Source: Prostheceraeus crozeri
Lineage: Eukaryota; Platyhelminthes; Polycladida; Euryleptidae
NCBI GenBank assembly: GCA_907163375.1
Contig: CAJQUW010001433.1
Coordinates: forward strand, 1-64,000
Direction of reading: 5' to 3'
Length of the DNA stretch: 64,000 bases
The position numbers and the translations under genes were made by a program. Below are positions 52,299 through 64,000 of the stretch, piece after piece (position 1 is the first letter of the stretch; each line of letters opens with the position of its first letter). The notes under the pieces are model-generated. The model saw only the letters and a list, made by a program, of their open reading frames with translations. It was not told where the DNA came from and made no database searches.

Positions 52299-53880
52299 TT
52301 TGGAATTGGAGATATATGAACGACTTTCATAGAAAAATGACAGGCGAAATATCGGCTGACAACCCTACTTACTTACTCAGTAACAATGTAGCATTATATC
52401 ATGGATTTTTAGGGCAGAAATATCAGACATAGACGAGGCTGCGTTGACATGTCTATGAATATTGGAATTATTGATCAGTGTTAGTAACAAATATTGGAGA
52501 GATGAAGAAATCTTTGATTGACTTTTACTGAAGTCTATGAAAGTTTGCTATCTCAATAGATTTTAATTCATGAAAAGTTTGAAAGTCTATGAATGTTTGC
52601 AAATGTTAATAGATTTGAAATTCAGATTTCTATCTAAAAATGATTTGAAATATCACTTTACCAATTCATTCATTAATGGATTCTCAAACTGGAGTAACGG
52701 ACGACGGTTCATGGCTATCTGGTACGGTGAGAATTCTATGTGAAATTGGCGGGCCTATAATGATATGATGACAACTATGTTTTGAGGGCGTCAATGGCAA
52801 ATTAGAGGGCCGCGTTAGCGGCCCGACAATTTGAAATTGACAGCCCGAAAAATGTAGATGTCATAATCATTGTATGCCATGTTGCGAAATATTTCTATGG
52901 TTTCATTTCCAGGCCATGAATTCCGGCCATGATTTCCGGGCCGTTAATGAATTTCTGGGCATTATCAAAGATATCAGTCTTATATACATGGTATACAATG
53001 GTGCATTATATACCCTCCTATGCCGGGCAATAATGCATTTCAAACTCATTTCAATCATTTCTATGACCCCCAAAGCCATCGAGAGTGAAATACAATGAAC
53101 CATTACATGCCCGCCAATTTCACATAGAATTCTCACCGTACCAGATAGCCATGAACCGTCGTCCGTCACTCCAGCTTGAGAATCCATTAATGAATGAATT
53201 GGTGAATGGATATTTCAAATCATATTTAGATAGAAATCTGAATTCAAATCTATTAACATTTGCAAACATTCATAGACTTTCAAACTTTTCATGAATTAAT
53301 TAAAATCTATTGAGAGAGCAAACTTTCATAGACTTCAGTAAAAGTCAATCAAAGATTTCTTCTTCTCTCCAATATCTGTTACTAACACTGATCAATAAAT
53401 GCAATATTCATAGACTTGTCAAGAGTTAGGCGAGACATAGGCGAGGCTGCGTTAGCAGCCGAGACTGTCTGATATTACTGCCCTAAAAATCCATGATATA
53501 CTGCTACATTGTCTACTTATATTTCTAAATCTATGGTGCAATAATATAGGAATAATAGCAGTTTGTACATTGCTGCCTGCTGTCGGCAGGCAGCAATCCG
53601 CATTACCCGGCTGTCATTTTTCAATACTTATAGCATAGAAGTTACTGCTAATATCACAGACTTCCAAATTGTAGAAGAATGTTACTGAACATTGTAGAAG
53701 ATTGAACATTGTGTTACAGGAAGTCTATGGATAGATGTAGATGCATAACGCGGCCTCTGATTTGTACATTACTTACCTTGAAATCTCATTTGATATTCCT
53801 ACATTGCCCTACCATCGTAAGCAAAGTTATAGTGATCTCCTTCAAATATGAGAAATGTTTATCACCGCATAGCTTGCAGA

Positions 53881-53986
53881 GCTTCCACCATAATTGAACG
53901 AACTGTCTATGTTATTTGAATCACGAGACGCGAAGCGTCGAGTGCTTTAAGTATCATAGACAGTGAGTTCAATTACAGGTGGAAGC
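53881..53986. repeat. 106-bp fold-back element with GC core
   Basis: GCTTCCACCATAATTGAAC is inverted at the other end as GTTCAATTACAGGTGGAAGC. CTGTCTATG/CATAGACAG lie inside, and CGCGAAGCGTCG is at the centre. Confidence 0.85.
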
Positions 53987-56118
53987 ACGCCAATCTATGC
54001 GGTATTATATTTCCTGCATGATATAGAGTTCTTGGCACTAATGCGAGGAACTGCAGTAATATCTCAATACATTCAATGCACAGATTGTCTGTGCAAGAAT
54101 CACTTATTAAATGCATTGATAAAATGCAAAGGACTACAATATCATGCTGGAAGTACAGCATCTGCACGGGTACTTATGGAAGAAACAAGCCTGCACAAAG
54201 ATGAAAATGCGCTCTTTCTTCTACATTGAAGATTAAGTCGTAATCCGGACGAAAAGCCTCCATCAAAAAGTCACACATACATGTATATGTGACAGGGGAC
54301 AACGATGATGCAGGCAGTGGTCAAAAGCGGACGGGGAGAATATAGACTACTGCCTTGTAATGTAATGTGGATATTTACTTTTGAAAAAATGCGGTGATAG
54401 ATATGGACAATTCTCAAAATTGGATGAAATAACAAAGTTTCAAACGAATGATTTACTCAGATGGCTGCACTGCATCAGATCTTTGGTCATGAAGTTTGCA
54501 TCAGGCGAAAATTGTACATATATGGTCACACTTTAGATGGCACAGGTCAGAAGGTGTGCTATTTCTTGCTTTAGAAAACACTCCAGACACCCTGCTACTA
54601 ATAAAGAGAGGACGTCCATCAGCCTTCTGCGTTCCTTTCGTCTTATCAGCCCCTATGTGACGAGTAAATGTGAAACTGCAAGCAGCTTCCCAGAAGAAGT
54701 ACACACATTGCATCTCTCAATATTGCTTGACAATCCTTTTGCGGACAGCTTTAGATGGAGTTTTGACAATTCTTTGCTGAAAATGAGTAAATACCAGCTT
54801 GTTAAACAGGAAAGACTCGGTGAGCTTCAGAGAAACACCTTTCTGGCTGACATTTTGTTTGTACGTGGATGTTTGCTGTTCACAGTGCATTTTTTCGTTA
54901 AAAATTTCCATGCATTTTTATCGACAAAAATGCACGATAATGACAACTTTTGCATGCAATAGATATATATGTTTCCTTCCATGCAATATTGTTTTCCATC
55001 TGCAATCATAGCATTGAAATTAGGATCGTTAAGATTTAGAATACGAACAATGGAATATAATCTTTTCCACATCTTATTTTATATGATACACTTTTCTTAA
55101 AGTGCTTACTTAATATATAGAGCCATGAAAGCATGAAGTACATGTACTCTAAAAATCAATCTGTAAACGTCAGACAGACATTTGAAAATTGCTATAATTT
55201 CGTCTTGAATTCAGACATTTTCACTCAAAAAAGTTCAATTCAACTCGATCGAATTCATCAATGTTGTCATCACCGGTCGAGCTGCTGCCACCTCATACAC
55301 GCATTTCTGGTGCACGCTTGCTTGATATCATTGTCTTCAGCTGGTCTACATCGCGTAAGATTTGGACTTCATTTCGAGCTTTATTCTTTATTCATCTAGC
55401 CAATACGCATAGAGTATACCTACTCTATGCCAATACGGTTGGGTTGAGAAAATGTCAATTACACATCATCGTTCCTTTATTTTGCTTATATTCCTGTGAA
55501 CTGTGTTTAATGTCGACACGATATTGCGTAAGCTGATATCGCGTCATATAGATTGTTGGAGATTCATATTCGCCTATATATTTACTAAGTACAGTCATGA
55601 ATATTCGACGGCTGTTCATCAAATGTCAGCTGTACTAGCTCATGAATGAATATTACCACAATCATTTCAAACCGTCGGGAAACCAATGTTTGAACAACCA
55701 AATTTTGATCGCAAAATGATGATCACGGTCGTAAAAGAATTTCAAATGTTGATTGTGCCTTTGTCTAATGCGCACCAGGACAGGGTTGGAACCAGCCGGG
55801 CTGGACCGGTGACCATAAAGTTCGACCGAGACCGAGCCGGCGTGATCAAAACCGGCCGGGGTTGGGCCACATCACTGTTACCGACTGGTTAATGTCGGCA
55901 ACTTAGACCGTCAAAAATCATTGGATTTCTGAGCAAGAGTTCCCCGTGAAGCGTACCAGCATACTGATAATACCCGCGACATCGGCATGCTGATGTTCAT
56001 CAATCTCTATCCAATTTGATATTCAACCATGTAATTAGACAGTTTTTTCGTTCAATGATTACCTGCTATTTGCTATTATTGTTATTTTGTACGTGTATGA
56101 AAAAATAAATTATTTTGT
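53987..56118. other. Intergenic DNA with one GC-rich island
   Basis: CAGGGTTGGAACCAGCCGG near 55784 and a CCGGCCGG-rich stretch to 55880 resemble an hAT-type end; related words recur near 58060-58140. A proper inverted partner was not found. Confidence 0.35.
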
Positions 56119-56143
56119 ATGTTACTGAAAAGACAGTCAAACG

Positions 56144-56476
56144 ATGCAAGATCGCCTGGAGGCGACAGAAATGTGGTTTCTGCGAAGAATGATGTGCATA
56201 CCCTGGACGAAGAATGTGCGGAACGACACATTGCTGCAGCGGGCTGGAACAACGAGACAATTGATGCGTACCATCGTATCAAGGCAGGTTCGATTTCTCG
56301 GCCACGTGCTCCGTAAGAAGCAATTGGAACATCTGGTGCTTACCGGGAAGGTGGAGGGGCGAAGAGCTCGTGGTCGACAGCGCATGACTTATCTTCGATG
56401 GCTGTCAAGTGTCACGGACAGAACATTTGATTGTCGCCGACGTCAGACTCACAGGGCACCCCTATTGATTGATTGA
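56144..56476 (+). pseudogene. LINE ORF2 C-terminal fragment
   Basis: The 110-residue frame reads RLEATEMWFLRRMMCIPWT, then RQVRFLGHVLRKKQLEHLVLTGKVEGRRARGRQR. This is the well-known C-terminal tail of an endonuclease/reverse-transcriptase LINE protein. It is followed by a short GATT repeat, so it is a 5'-truncated insertion. Confidence 0.75.
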
Positions 56477-59400
56477 TGAAAAAGTAAGGCAGCAATAAGC
56501 GTATAGACGTATTTGCCAATCTAATAAATAGGCCTTATATTATAATATTAATGATGGAAATGATAATTGTATTTCGCCGTTTTCAAAGACAATCATAAAG
56601 AAGTAAAGTGATAACAAAAAATGTAAATACTGACCAAACGGGAACAACAAGTAATGCAGTAAAATGAATAGTATAATCACTGACTGTGAGCGGATGTTTC
56701 CAAATGTTTTCTCTCCGAAAGTATATCATCAAATTTGTTTTGAAATGATTCACTGAAGTGATATCTTCTTCTTCATAGATGTAGAAGTATATTGATAAGA
56801 AGTTGATGCAGAAGGAAATTCATGAGCTGCATTATAATGCAAGTAATGTAAGTAGTAATGTGGACCCATTTACATCTTCAAAGTTGATTGTGATCAATTA
56901 ATTTTAGTCAGTGCTTATTTTAATTTGCTGTTCCAGTGGCAGGATAGCTTGTATGATCGCGCTCAAGAAAGTGCTCTCATTGATAAGGCTACGTACTAAA
57001 GCGATAGTAACCCATCTGATTGCTAGTTCAACAAACTATACTACCTCTCCACGCAGGTTGACATGACACGGAGGATTTGTCAAATGCTATTATTTCTTCT
57101 GTTTTGCCAACACGATCAATCGCCAAATCCAAAATTTCTACAAAAGTGTAAAAATTTGCATATCTGACATGTGATCCTGGGTCCCATTCGAGTTCATTTA
57201 ATAAAATCGAAATTGTATACACAAAGGGGATTTAATTATTGCTGAGTTACAACTCTACCTAATATACTTACTCTATGCTACGGATGAAAGAGCTTGATAA
57301 AGGACCAGCATAATTCATTTATCACAGGACTTGAAATTTTTATGTAACATCAAGCTTTTTATTGTGTCATATTTGACCCTCTAATATTTCTCGATATCAT
57401 TCACGTTCAGTGTGGTTTAGAGGATGTTATTTCTTATTGTTTACTTGGTCACAATTTCTAGTTCAGAGGCGAACGACATTTGTTCCTACGACTGGAGCAA
57501 CACGAAGACGCGGGGCTATCTTCATAATCAGTTGGGCAAACGACAGGCAATAATAAATCTGGATTAGAGGTGTCACGATAAATGTTCTCTGGCATGTGCA
57601 ACACACTTCACTATATCTAGTCTCATAGCTTCTACGTGTATAACGTCAATTAAACTTTTCTGCATGCCTCAAGCTTATCAAAGAAAGTTCCGCGATCCAC
57701 TGTCAAATGTTCAGGTAGTAGGTGCTGGTAACACATAGGGAACGCGCAGTCTAATTCTGTGGATAACACATTCCAGCTCCAAGTGATATATTAACTTTCA
57801 ATGTATGGAATAATTTTTCGATAGATGTGTTAACAAAATTCATTCAGCGTAGAGCATGGGATTCTGGAAACCATATTTGAGATAAAGAGGGGTTTGAAAG
57901 TTTTAACATCTATTTAACATCCTAATCTTTAACATGTATTTAAATCGGTTCGCAGCATTCATATTGCACATATATACTCAGAAATTATTCCACATTTAAA
58001 TTTACATGTTCTTACGATGCTGTAGATCTTCTGATGTCAGCAGTCGACAAAGGTCCAATCAAAATAACCGGCTGACCGGCCTTCAACATTTGCGACCGGG
58101 GCCGGGCCGGTGCTACTAAATCCAGTCGGATGGCAAAAACCGGTGTAAGAAAACTTTTTTTCATGATCTTGACTGACTGAACAGCTTGAATTTATAAGCC
58201 GTGTTCTGAAACCGAAAAAATTCTACTGATAGCAGTAATTATGAATTATTGTAAAGCAGCAATCACACAAATAAATCAGAAATTTTGCTAAAATGTGATA
58301 GGACATCTATAAAGATTTTGGACCGTTCTCGTGGCTTTGTCTTACACGATTGCCATTGCGCGGATAGGCATAAATTCGAATTGGCCTTCCGGGAAACTTT
58401 TCACGAAACACATTGACTTTGCGTTAATTTATTAAAAGAAGTCGAACAGCTGGCTATGTGGTGGATGATGACGAAGATAACAAATTTACCAAAAATTTTT
58501 AAATAATCAGTTGTCAGTCAGGATAATCAACTAGGAATCAATCATAATTCCTAAACATCATCAGGCCTTTTTATCAGTAAGGAAAGCGCATTATCCCTTA
58601 GGAATTATCAGTTATCAGTGAAGAACTATCACTTAGGAAAGTGAAAACACATGCAAACTTTCAAGCAAATTTCTATGGTGTATACACACAGTAACTTAAG
58701 AATTCCTCTATAACTGTGGTAATTAGTATAATGGGTGATATAATTACACAAAAAAAATCAAAATATTCCCACAAATGCAGAATTCTCTCAGAGAATTTTC
58801 TATTTGCATCACTAGCTAAATTTGCTAAGTTAACAACACGAACTTTGAGGGAAAAAGCAGATAAAGTTCTCAATTAATTGCATGGACCCAAATCATAATG
58901 CTGTCCATGAAATTTCTCTGGTAATCAACTTGATATTTTTTTCAATTTAGGATGCTTTTATATTCCTTTCAAAAAATTTCTTTGTACTTCATATCTAATA
59001 AGCGTCATACTACTTAAATATCGAATTATCAAGTGTCGAATAGTAAGTAATATAAGCCAATAATAATTTTCAAAAGTTTTTCGTAAATTTTTTTGCCTTT
59101 TTAAAGAATTGATCAAAAGCATTTTAGACATCAGGAACATAATCTCCGCAAAAACCTGAATCTTTTGAAATAGAATATTCACGGCACACCAACATCTTCT
59201 GAGCTGCCATTCTACTTGCTACATGTAGGCCATCTATCTACTCTATGATTCGGACAGCACAATGGAAAATCAAGGATCGCTTTACTTTTTTTAAGCTACA
59301 TTTGCAGCAATTTCTCTGTTATTTTGAATTTCTATAACTTTCTCGTTGATCATTCGTATGCATCAAGAGGCTGATAGAAATTTTTGTATTTCTATCACAG

Positions 59401-60649
59401 ACTGTTTAAGATACTGATTTTTAGCAGTGTGCGACTGATCGAAATCACTACTTAATCTTTGGTTTTATGAATCGCTGTTAATTTCGACTGCTTTGAATAA
59501 CTGGTTTAAATCACTTTTTAAATTTATTTTTATGAAACGCAATAAATTTTCCACACTGATAAAATCATTGATTGATTTTGTAAAACATACTCCTGATCTT
59601 TATATTAAAGCAACTTCCACATTATCCAAATAATTATTTGAAGAAACATATGATAAGTTTGATGCTCTGTCTTTGATAACAAAACTTCCTAGGAAAGCTT
59701 CGCAACTCATGCGATGATGAATAGAAGAGGGTTGCAGTCATGCAATTTGCATGTAATTTTGTGCAGTCTCATTATGATCACAAACATCATCGACCGTAGG
59801 CATGTACCAAAAGTACAAAGTTCGGTACTTCTATTCTCCCCCCCCCACATTTCTGTTGCTGACACCCGAAAGTGTTGCATCGTCAACGATCTTCTCTTGC
59901 TCCTACAGGCAGTCTCACTGACGTGGCATAGCGTTGAGTGTGTAAAACTCCTCTTATCTGACTTGTAGAACATTTACAGCCTCAGAACTACTAGACAACT
60001 GCTCGTCATTTGTCTGTAGACAACAATCACACGAAGTTCATGATCACAGCTGTACCTTGTATTCTAACTGAGTATCCAAGGTACGAGTACCAATCCTTCA
60101 TCCCTTGGTTCGAATAAGACTTCTCAGTCGTGCTGTAGTGTCACTCAGTGACAGATTAAGTCTATTCTAAACCCATTGTGACTAACTTTGGCAAAATTTG
60201 ATGATTTTGGAAAACTTGAAAAATGTGGTGGGAAAGAATAGAAGTACCCAAAATTCAAAAACTTCTGCTATTTCCAGCATGATTATATTATGAGTTATGT
60301 TTTCATAACTTCTCATTTGTCTTGTGTAGGTGTTTTGCAATAATTATCAATGTAATTACTTCTGACTACGGGAAATGTGTTTTGTCTAATTGATTTGTCA
60401 CAACTAGTTGAGTTGTTGATACAAATAGTAGCATTTTTCTTTACTGAGTTTCAAATGCATTAAACTACACGTTTTTTTCACACATCAACCAACATTTACA
60501 TGTTATATCTGCTACATGTGCAATATAGGTAAAACCAGCTTTTACAAACATCGAAAATCATCTGTCTATTCGTTCATAAAAACATGCAATAAACAAGCAA
60601 CATATCGTATGCACAAATGATAGTACAATTAATTTCAGATCGTCCCCTC
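56477..60649. other. Long gene-poor AT-rich stretch
   Basis: No coding segment with recognisable content was seen. A GC-rich CCGGGGCCGGGCCGG island lies near 58090. Confidence 0.45.
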
Positions 60650-61162
60650 TCACAAGTTAGTCACATACATGTATATCTTCAGATTAGAGGACAACTTTCG
60701 ATTTCCTTTTTGTCTTTGTTCAGGCAGTTCACTGTCAATGTTTCTGGAATCACTGTTTCCGGCGTTTTCTTCCCCGATTGTCACCGTGGTCGTCGATCCC
60801 ACTCGTTCGATCTTTGGCTCATCCGTCTGATCTTCTCCTTCTTCTGAAATTCCTATGCATGTCCTCCATTTCTCCTGTAGGTGCTTCCGCGATAGATCTC
60901 TATCACGATTATTCATTTCAATATCACCCGGCTGTATCAATTGGTTTTCTCTGTCACACAAACCGATACTATTGCCTTTTATAATGTGTCTCCTGCTGCT
61001 TCGGTAAATTACATCATCAACCACTAGGCCTACTGTACAAGACCGGGGTGCTACTTCTTCCTGAATTACGCCTAGAGACCAAATGCTATTTCCTGGTGAA
61101 CGAACTCTTACGCTTGAGTTCCTGGATAAGCTATTCAATGCCTGCTCATTTTTACTGCTCAT
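60650..61162 (-). pseudogene. gypsy-like LTR retrotransposon, C-terminal end of Pol
   Basis: The - strand frame contains VRVRSPGNSIWSLGVIQEEVAPRS..., then DDVIYRSSRRHII. This is the post-integrase tail of gypsy-type polyproteins (K02A2.6-like), followed by a polar region. It is the continuation of the integrase at 63558-63986, from which it is separated by an inserted transposon. Confidence 0.7.
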
Positions 61163-61315
61163 CTCTGTTGTGATAAAGTATCTGTCTCATCATACAACTC
61201 TCAATCCTTCGAGTCATTTCATCGATCTGAAATTGCGGCTCTAACAGACCTGCAGTCATGAGCAAAAAGGACTTATCCTACGCCTGCCAAAAAATCTCTG
61301 AGCTGGGCTGGTTTC

Positions 61316-63476
61316 TAGGGGTTTTAATCGCAATCGCATCGATACGATGAAACGATTAATAATCGCATCATAAAGCGATTAAACGATTAATCGCGCGATT
61401 ATTTTCTTGTATAATTTCTATATCTACTATCAATATATTAATAATAATAATAATAATAGTGTTTATTTCACAAAAGTAATGGAAATCATAAGTTACATTA
61501 AGAGTCGGACTTTACAGTATGAAGGTTAAAAAGGCAGTACAATTGTTTCTCAAGAAGAGGACAAAATTCAAAGTTCCATGCATGCAAAGTCTTGCAAATA
61601 TAGCAATCAGCATCATATTATTTCCGATTCATGATTGTTGAAGTCAGTGGAAAAAATGATAATCTGTATCTTTCTGTTCGGGTCAGTTGTAATCGGTAAT
61701 GCTTTGAATGAAGTAAACGTTTTGGTACGTACTTGTGAAGAATATGGTTCTTGTTATCAGCCAATTTCCTGAATAGCCTCTTGCTGATTAATTCCCGTCG
61801 ATGTTGCAGACGAAAGTAGCTATGTTGCTGACGGTGGATCTTTGTGTTTCCGGTACCTTGATTTATAAGTTTAAAAGCTCGATAATCAACACTTTCAATT
61901 TTTCTTTCCAGTCTTTTAGGCAAGTGAATGAAAATTGGGCAAGCATATTCGAGTGTCGACTGAATCATGCCCGAGTAGACCATCTTCAGATCGGCGACAT
62001 TTACAAAACGCTTCAACTTTCGCAAGATGAAAAACCGGCGATTGCATTTCTTCACTACGTTTGCGATATGGTGGTCCCATGTCAACTTATTGTTCAAGAT
62101 AACGCCGAGTACATTCATCTCAGTCACTATTGGCAAGGGCAATCGGTCATGAACAGCTGAAGTGCTACGTTGACAGAGCAGTATCTTCGATTTGTCTTTA
62201 TTTAATATGATTCTGTTGTCTTTGCACCATTCTTCCGTGCTTTCCAATTCAATCTGAATGTCATCGGAAATGTTCTTGTCTCGAAAAATCGGCAATATAG
62301 AGTAAATGTCATCAGCATACTTTACTTGCTTAGTCGACGAAAGTTGAGGACTCATATCATTTGTAAAGATGGAAAATAAGGTCGGCCCAAATACTGAGCC
62401 CTGAGGAATTCCATTTCTCATGACATTTGGATTTGAAAATGATCCCCGTATTTTGACCGTAAAATGTCTGTCTTGAAGATAGGAAAAGAGCCAGCGAATG
62501 AATCCTGATGGTAATTTCAACTGTTGCAACTTTTGTATCAACAGATTGTAATTTATTGAATCAAATGCTGAGGTCATATCCATGGACATAATGGCCACGC
62601 CATTTGTTGCAGAGTCATCATAATAATGGAACGCATTTTCTATTATATCAATCAATGCAGTGGTGGTAGAGTGCTGTGGTCGAAATCCGTGCTGATCTTC
62701 TCCCAGAGATGGTTCTATGGTCTTCCACATTTTGTTCAACACAATCCTTTCAAAAACCTTTGATAGCACTGGAAAAGTACTTATGGGTCGAATTTTATCA
62801 ACTGTGGGGGGAGTTGTCTTCGGAACTGGGGTAATAATTGCCGTCTTCCAAGCTTGAGGAAAACAGCGTTGCTTTATGGAAGCATCATATATTCCTTTCA
62901 ATGGTTTAGCAATGAGATCAGCTGTTTCAGAATATATCCTTGTTGGGATATTTTCAATGCCCCAGATTAGATAACAGTATTCCTGTTATTATGTAAACTA
63001 TCACTGCTTCTAAACGAATTGCTAATTTTTATTCCCGTGCACAATCACTTCGTCTTTTGTATTGATGCAACTTATATCAAAAGTATAGGCCTAGTGAATA
63101 AAGGCCTAGTTTCATTCATTTTTATTACCTTTACTCGAGACCACCTATATGGAATATTAATGCATTCTAATGCTACCAGAAGACTAAAAATTAAACAGCC
63201 ACCGAATGAGAAGTCAGTCATTCATTTCCACACCTTTCTGTACCGTAAAGGAGAATTCCAACCTTCACACGAAACGCCCTAATAGAATAATCGATTGTTC
63301 AACTTAATAGAAAATTCATTCATTAACTCTTAAGAATCAGTAAAATGATATTATATGTATTTTTGCATTAGAATAGAAATGCAAAGAAACCATTATACGC
63401 AAGCCTGCGATTAAATGCATTTCTTAAGTATTTGAAGCGATTAAACGATTAATCGCTTAATCGCTTTGCAACCCTA
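61316..63476. mobile_element. hAT-like element inserted in the gypsy-like element
   Basis: The 8-mer CTGGTTTC occurs at 61308-61315 and 63477-63484. The inner ends are TAGGGGTTTTAATCGC and, inverted, TAGGGTTGCAAAGCGATTAA, with many CGATTAATCG words near both ends. An 8-bp duplication with TAGGG-type ends fits hAT elements. The interior carries a retrotransposon fragment rather than an hAT transposase. Confidence 0.7.
61618..62901 (-). pseudogene. Reverse transcriptase of a CR1/jockey-like non-LTR retrotransposon, 5'-truncated
   Basis: The 427-residue frame has RPISTFPVLSKVFERIV, MSMDMTSAFDSINYNLL, NGIPQGSVFGPTLFSIF and the catalytic KYADDIYSI. A C-terminal part with LEYACPIFIHLPKRLERK-type sequence follows. 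The endonuclease is missing. A (ATA)n run near 61437 forms its 3' tail on the - strand. It lies wholly within the hAT-like element. Confidence 0.85.
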
Positions 63477-63557
63477 CTGGTTTCCATACCATTAGTTGGC
63501 CGGTGTGTTGCACGATTCCAATAATGCTTTGAACTCAGACACACCACATTGTCTGAA

Positions 63558-63986
63558 TTATGTGAACAACTTTTTGACAATCTTGACTGCACTTTTTGCT
63601 TTGCCGTTCGATTGTAGAAAGTATGGACTTGACAAAATATGTTCTATACTCTCGCGGCAGAATTTGACAAATTCCCCTGACGTGAATTGCGCCCCATTAT
63701 CGGTAACTATAATGTCAGAAAGTCCAAATTGTGCAAATATCTCACTGATGGCCAGAAAAATTGACCGGGTGGTTACACCCTTTTGGTTTGCAACTTCAAT
63801 ATAGCTACTGAAGTAGTCCACGACAACTAATAGGCTGCGACCATGGCTTTCACACAAATCCATCACTATCTTCGACCATGGCCTGTTGAATTCTTCATGA
63901 GAAAAAAGCGGTTCCTTCGGTTGGTTTGGGTGATGGGATAAGTAAACATCGTATGACCCTTTAAACTCTCGCAGGTAAACTGTCAT
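63558..63986 (-). pseudogene. gypsy-like integrase fragment with altered catalytic Glu
   Basis: The 142-residue frame shows RPWSKIVMDLCE, LLVVVDYFSSYIEV, VTDNGAQFTSGEF and SNGKAKSAVKIVKKL. The second Asp is present, but the Glu expected in the S-N-G-x-A-E motif is Lys. The frame stops right after KLFT, and the remaining coding continues brokenly to the hAT insertion at 63484. The element extends past the window end. Confidence 0.75.
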
Positions 63987-64000
63987 CCGTGGCCAAAACA

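Larger units (their letters stand above)
51843..53512. repeat. Interleaved large inverted duplications
   Basis: 51843-51932 is inverted at 53009-53098, and 52384-52754 is inverted at 53109-53512. The two pairs interleave (A, B, A', B'), so they are not one simple hairpin. The right-hand copies are adjacent, the left-hand copies separated. Confidence 0.8.

Noticed and set aside
55784..58140. One hAT-like element bounded by GC-rich CAGGGTTGGAACC and CCGG-rich islands
   Set aside because: No true inverted terminal match or target duplication could be seen.

Overview
The first 29.4 kb are one integrated Maverick/Polinton (adinto-like) element. A near-identical 113-bp terminal inverted repeat (TIR) sits at 1-113 and 29225-29337. 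Between the repeats lies the family gene set: protein-primed DNA polymerase B (broken), adenain-like protease, double-jelly-roll capsid protein homologue, chromodomain integrase and packaging ATPase. The rest (29.4-64 kb) is AT-rich animal DNA full of decayed transposons. The host is probably a marine invertebrate; the frequent word TAGGCCTA is only a weak hint. No host gene was recognised. All identifications are by eye from motifs; no database search was run.

Element layout. The + strand carries a frameshifted polymerase gene (186-4251) and a small protein that reads as a TATA-binding-protein (TBP) homologue (4322-4849). Everything else is on the - strand. From low to high coordinates: protease, capsid protein, basic core-like protein, a 1.3-kb-residue protein with a collagen Gly-X-Y shaft, two ORFs that look like the halves of a paralogue of that protein, integrase, ATPase, a 711-aa possible replication protein, a membrane protein, a zinc-finger protein, a DnaQ/Maelstrom-like nuclease fold, a UBA+RING protein, two unknown proteins, a tandem array of four tiny Arg-rich pX/mu-like proteins, and a right-end cluster of unknown and broken genes. 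At the right end the terminal repeat is followed by a partial inverted copy of itself, giving a 134-bp palindrome.

Regulation. Almost every gene has one of two short core motifs beginning about 25-35 nt before the ATG: a canonical TATA box (TATATAA) or a motif of the form TTTANGTAA/CTAAGTAA. The second class precedes the virion genes, so the pair may be an early/late switch. The stop codon of one gene is often inside the promoter of the next. The spacing settles several start codons and reveals genes too short to be noticed otherwise. An element-encoded TBP-like protein with two promoter classes is the most interesting system in the window.

Host region. It holds a pogo/Tigger-like element with TIRs (30.6-31.9 kb), a Tc1-like remnant, a 138-bp tandem repeat (about 10.8 copies), a piggyBac-like pseudogene, a 174-bp tandem repeat, several 5'-truncated non-LTR retrotransposons, a short hAT-like element, fold-back hairpins, and at the right edge a three-level nest: a gypsy-like LTR element split by an hAT-like element that contains a CR1/jockey-like reverse transcriptase.
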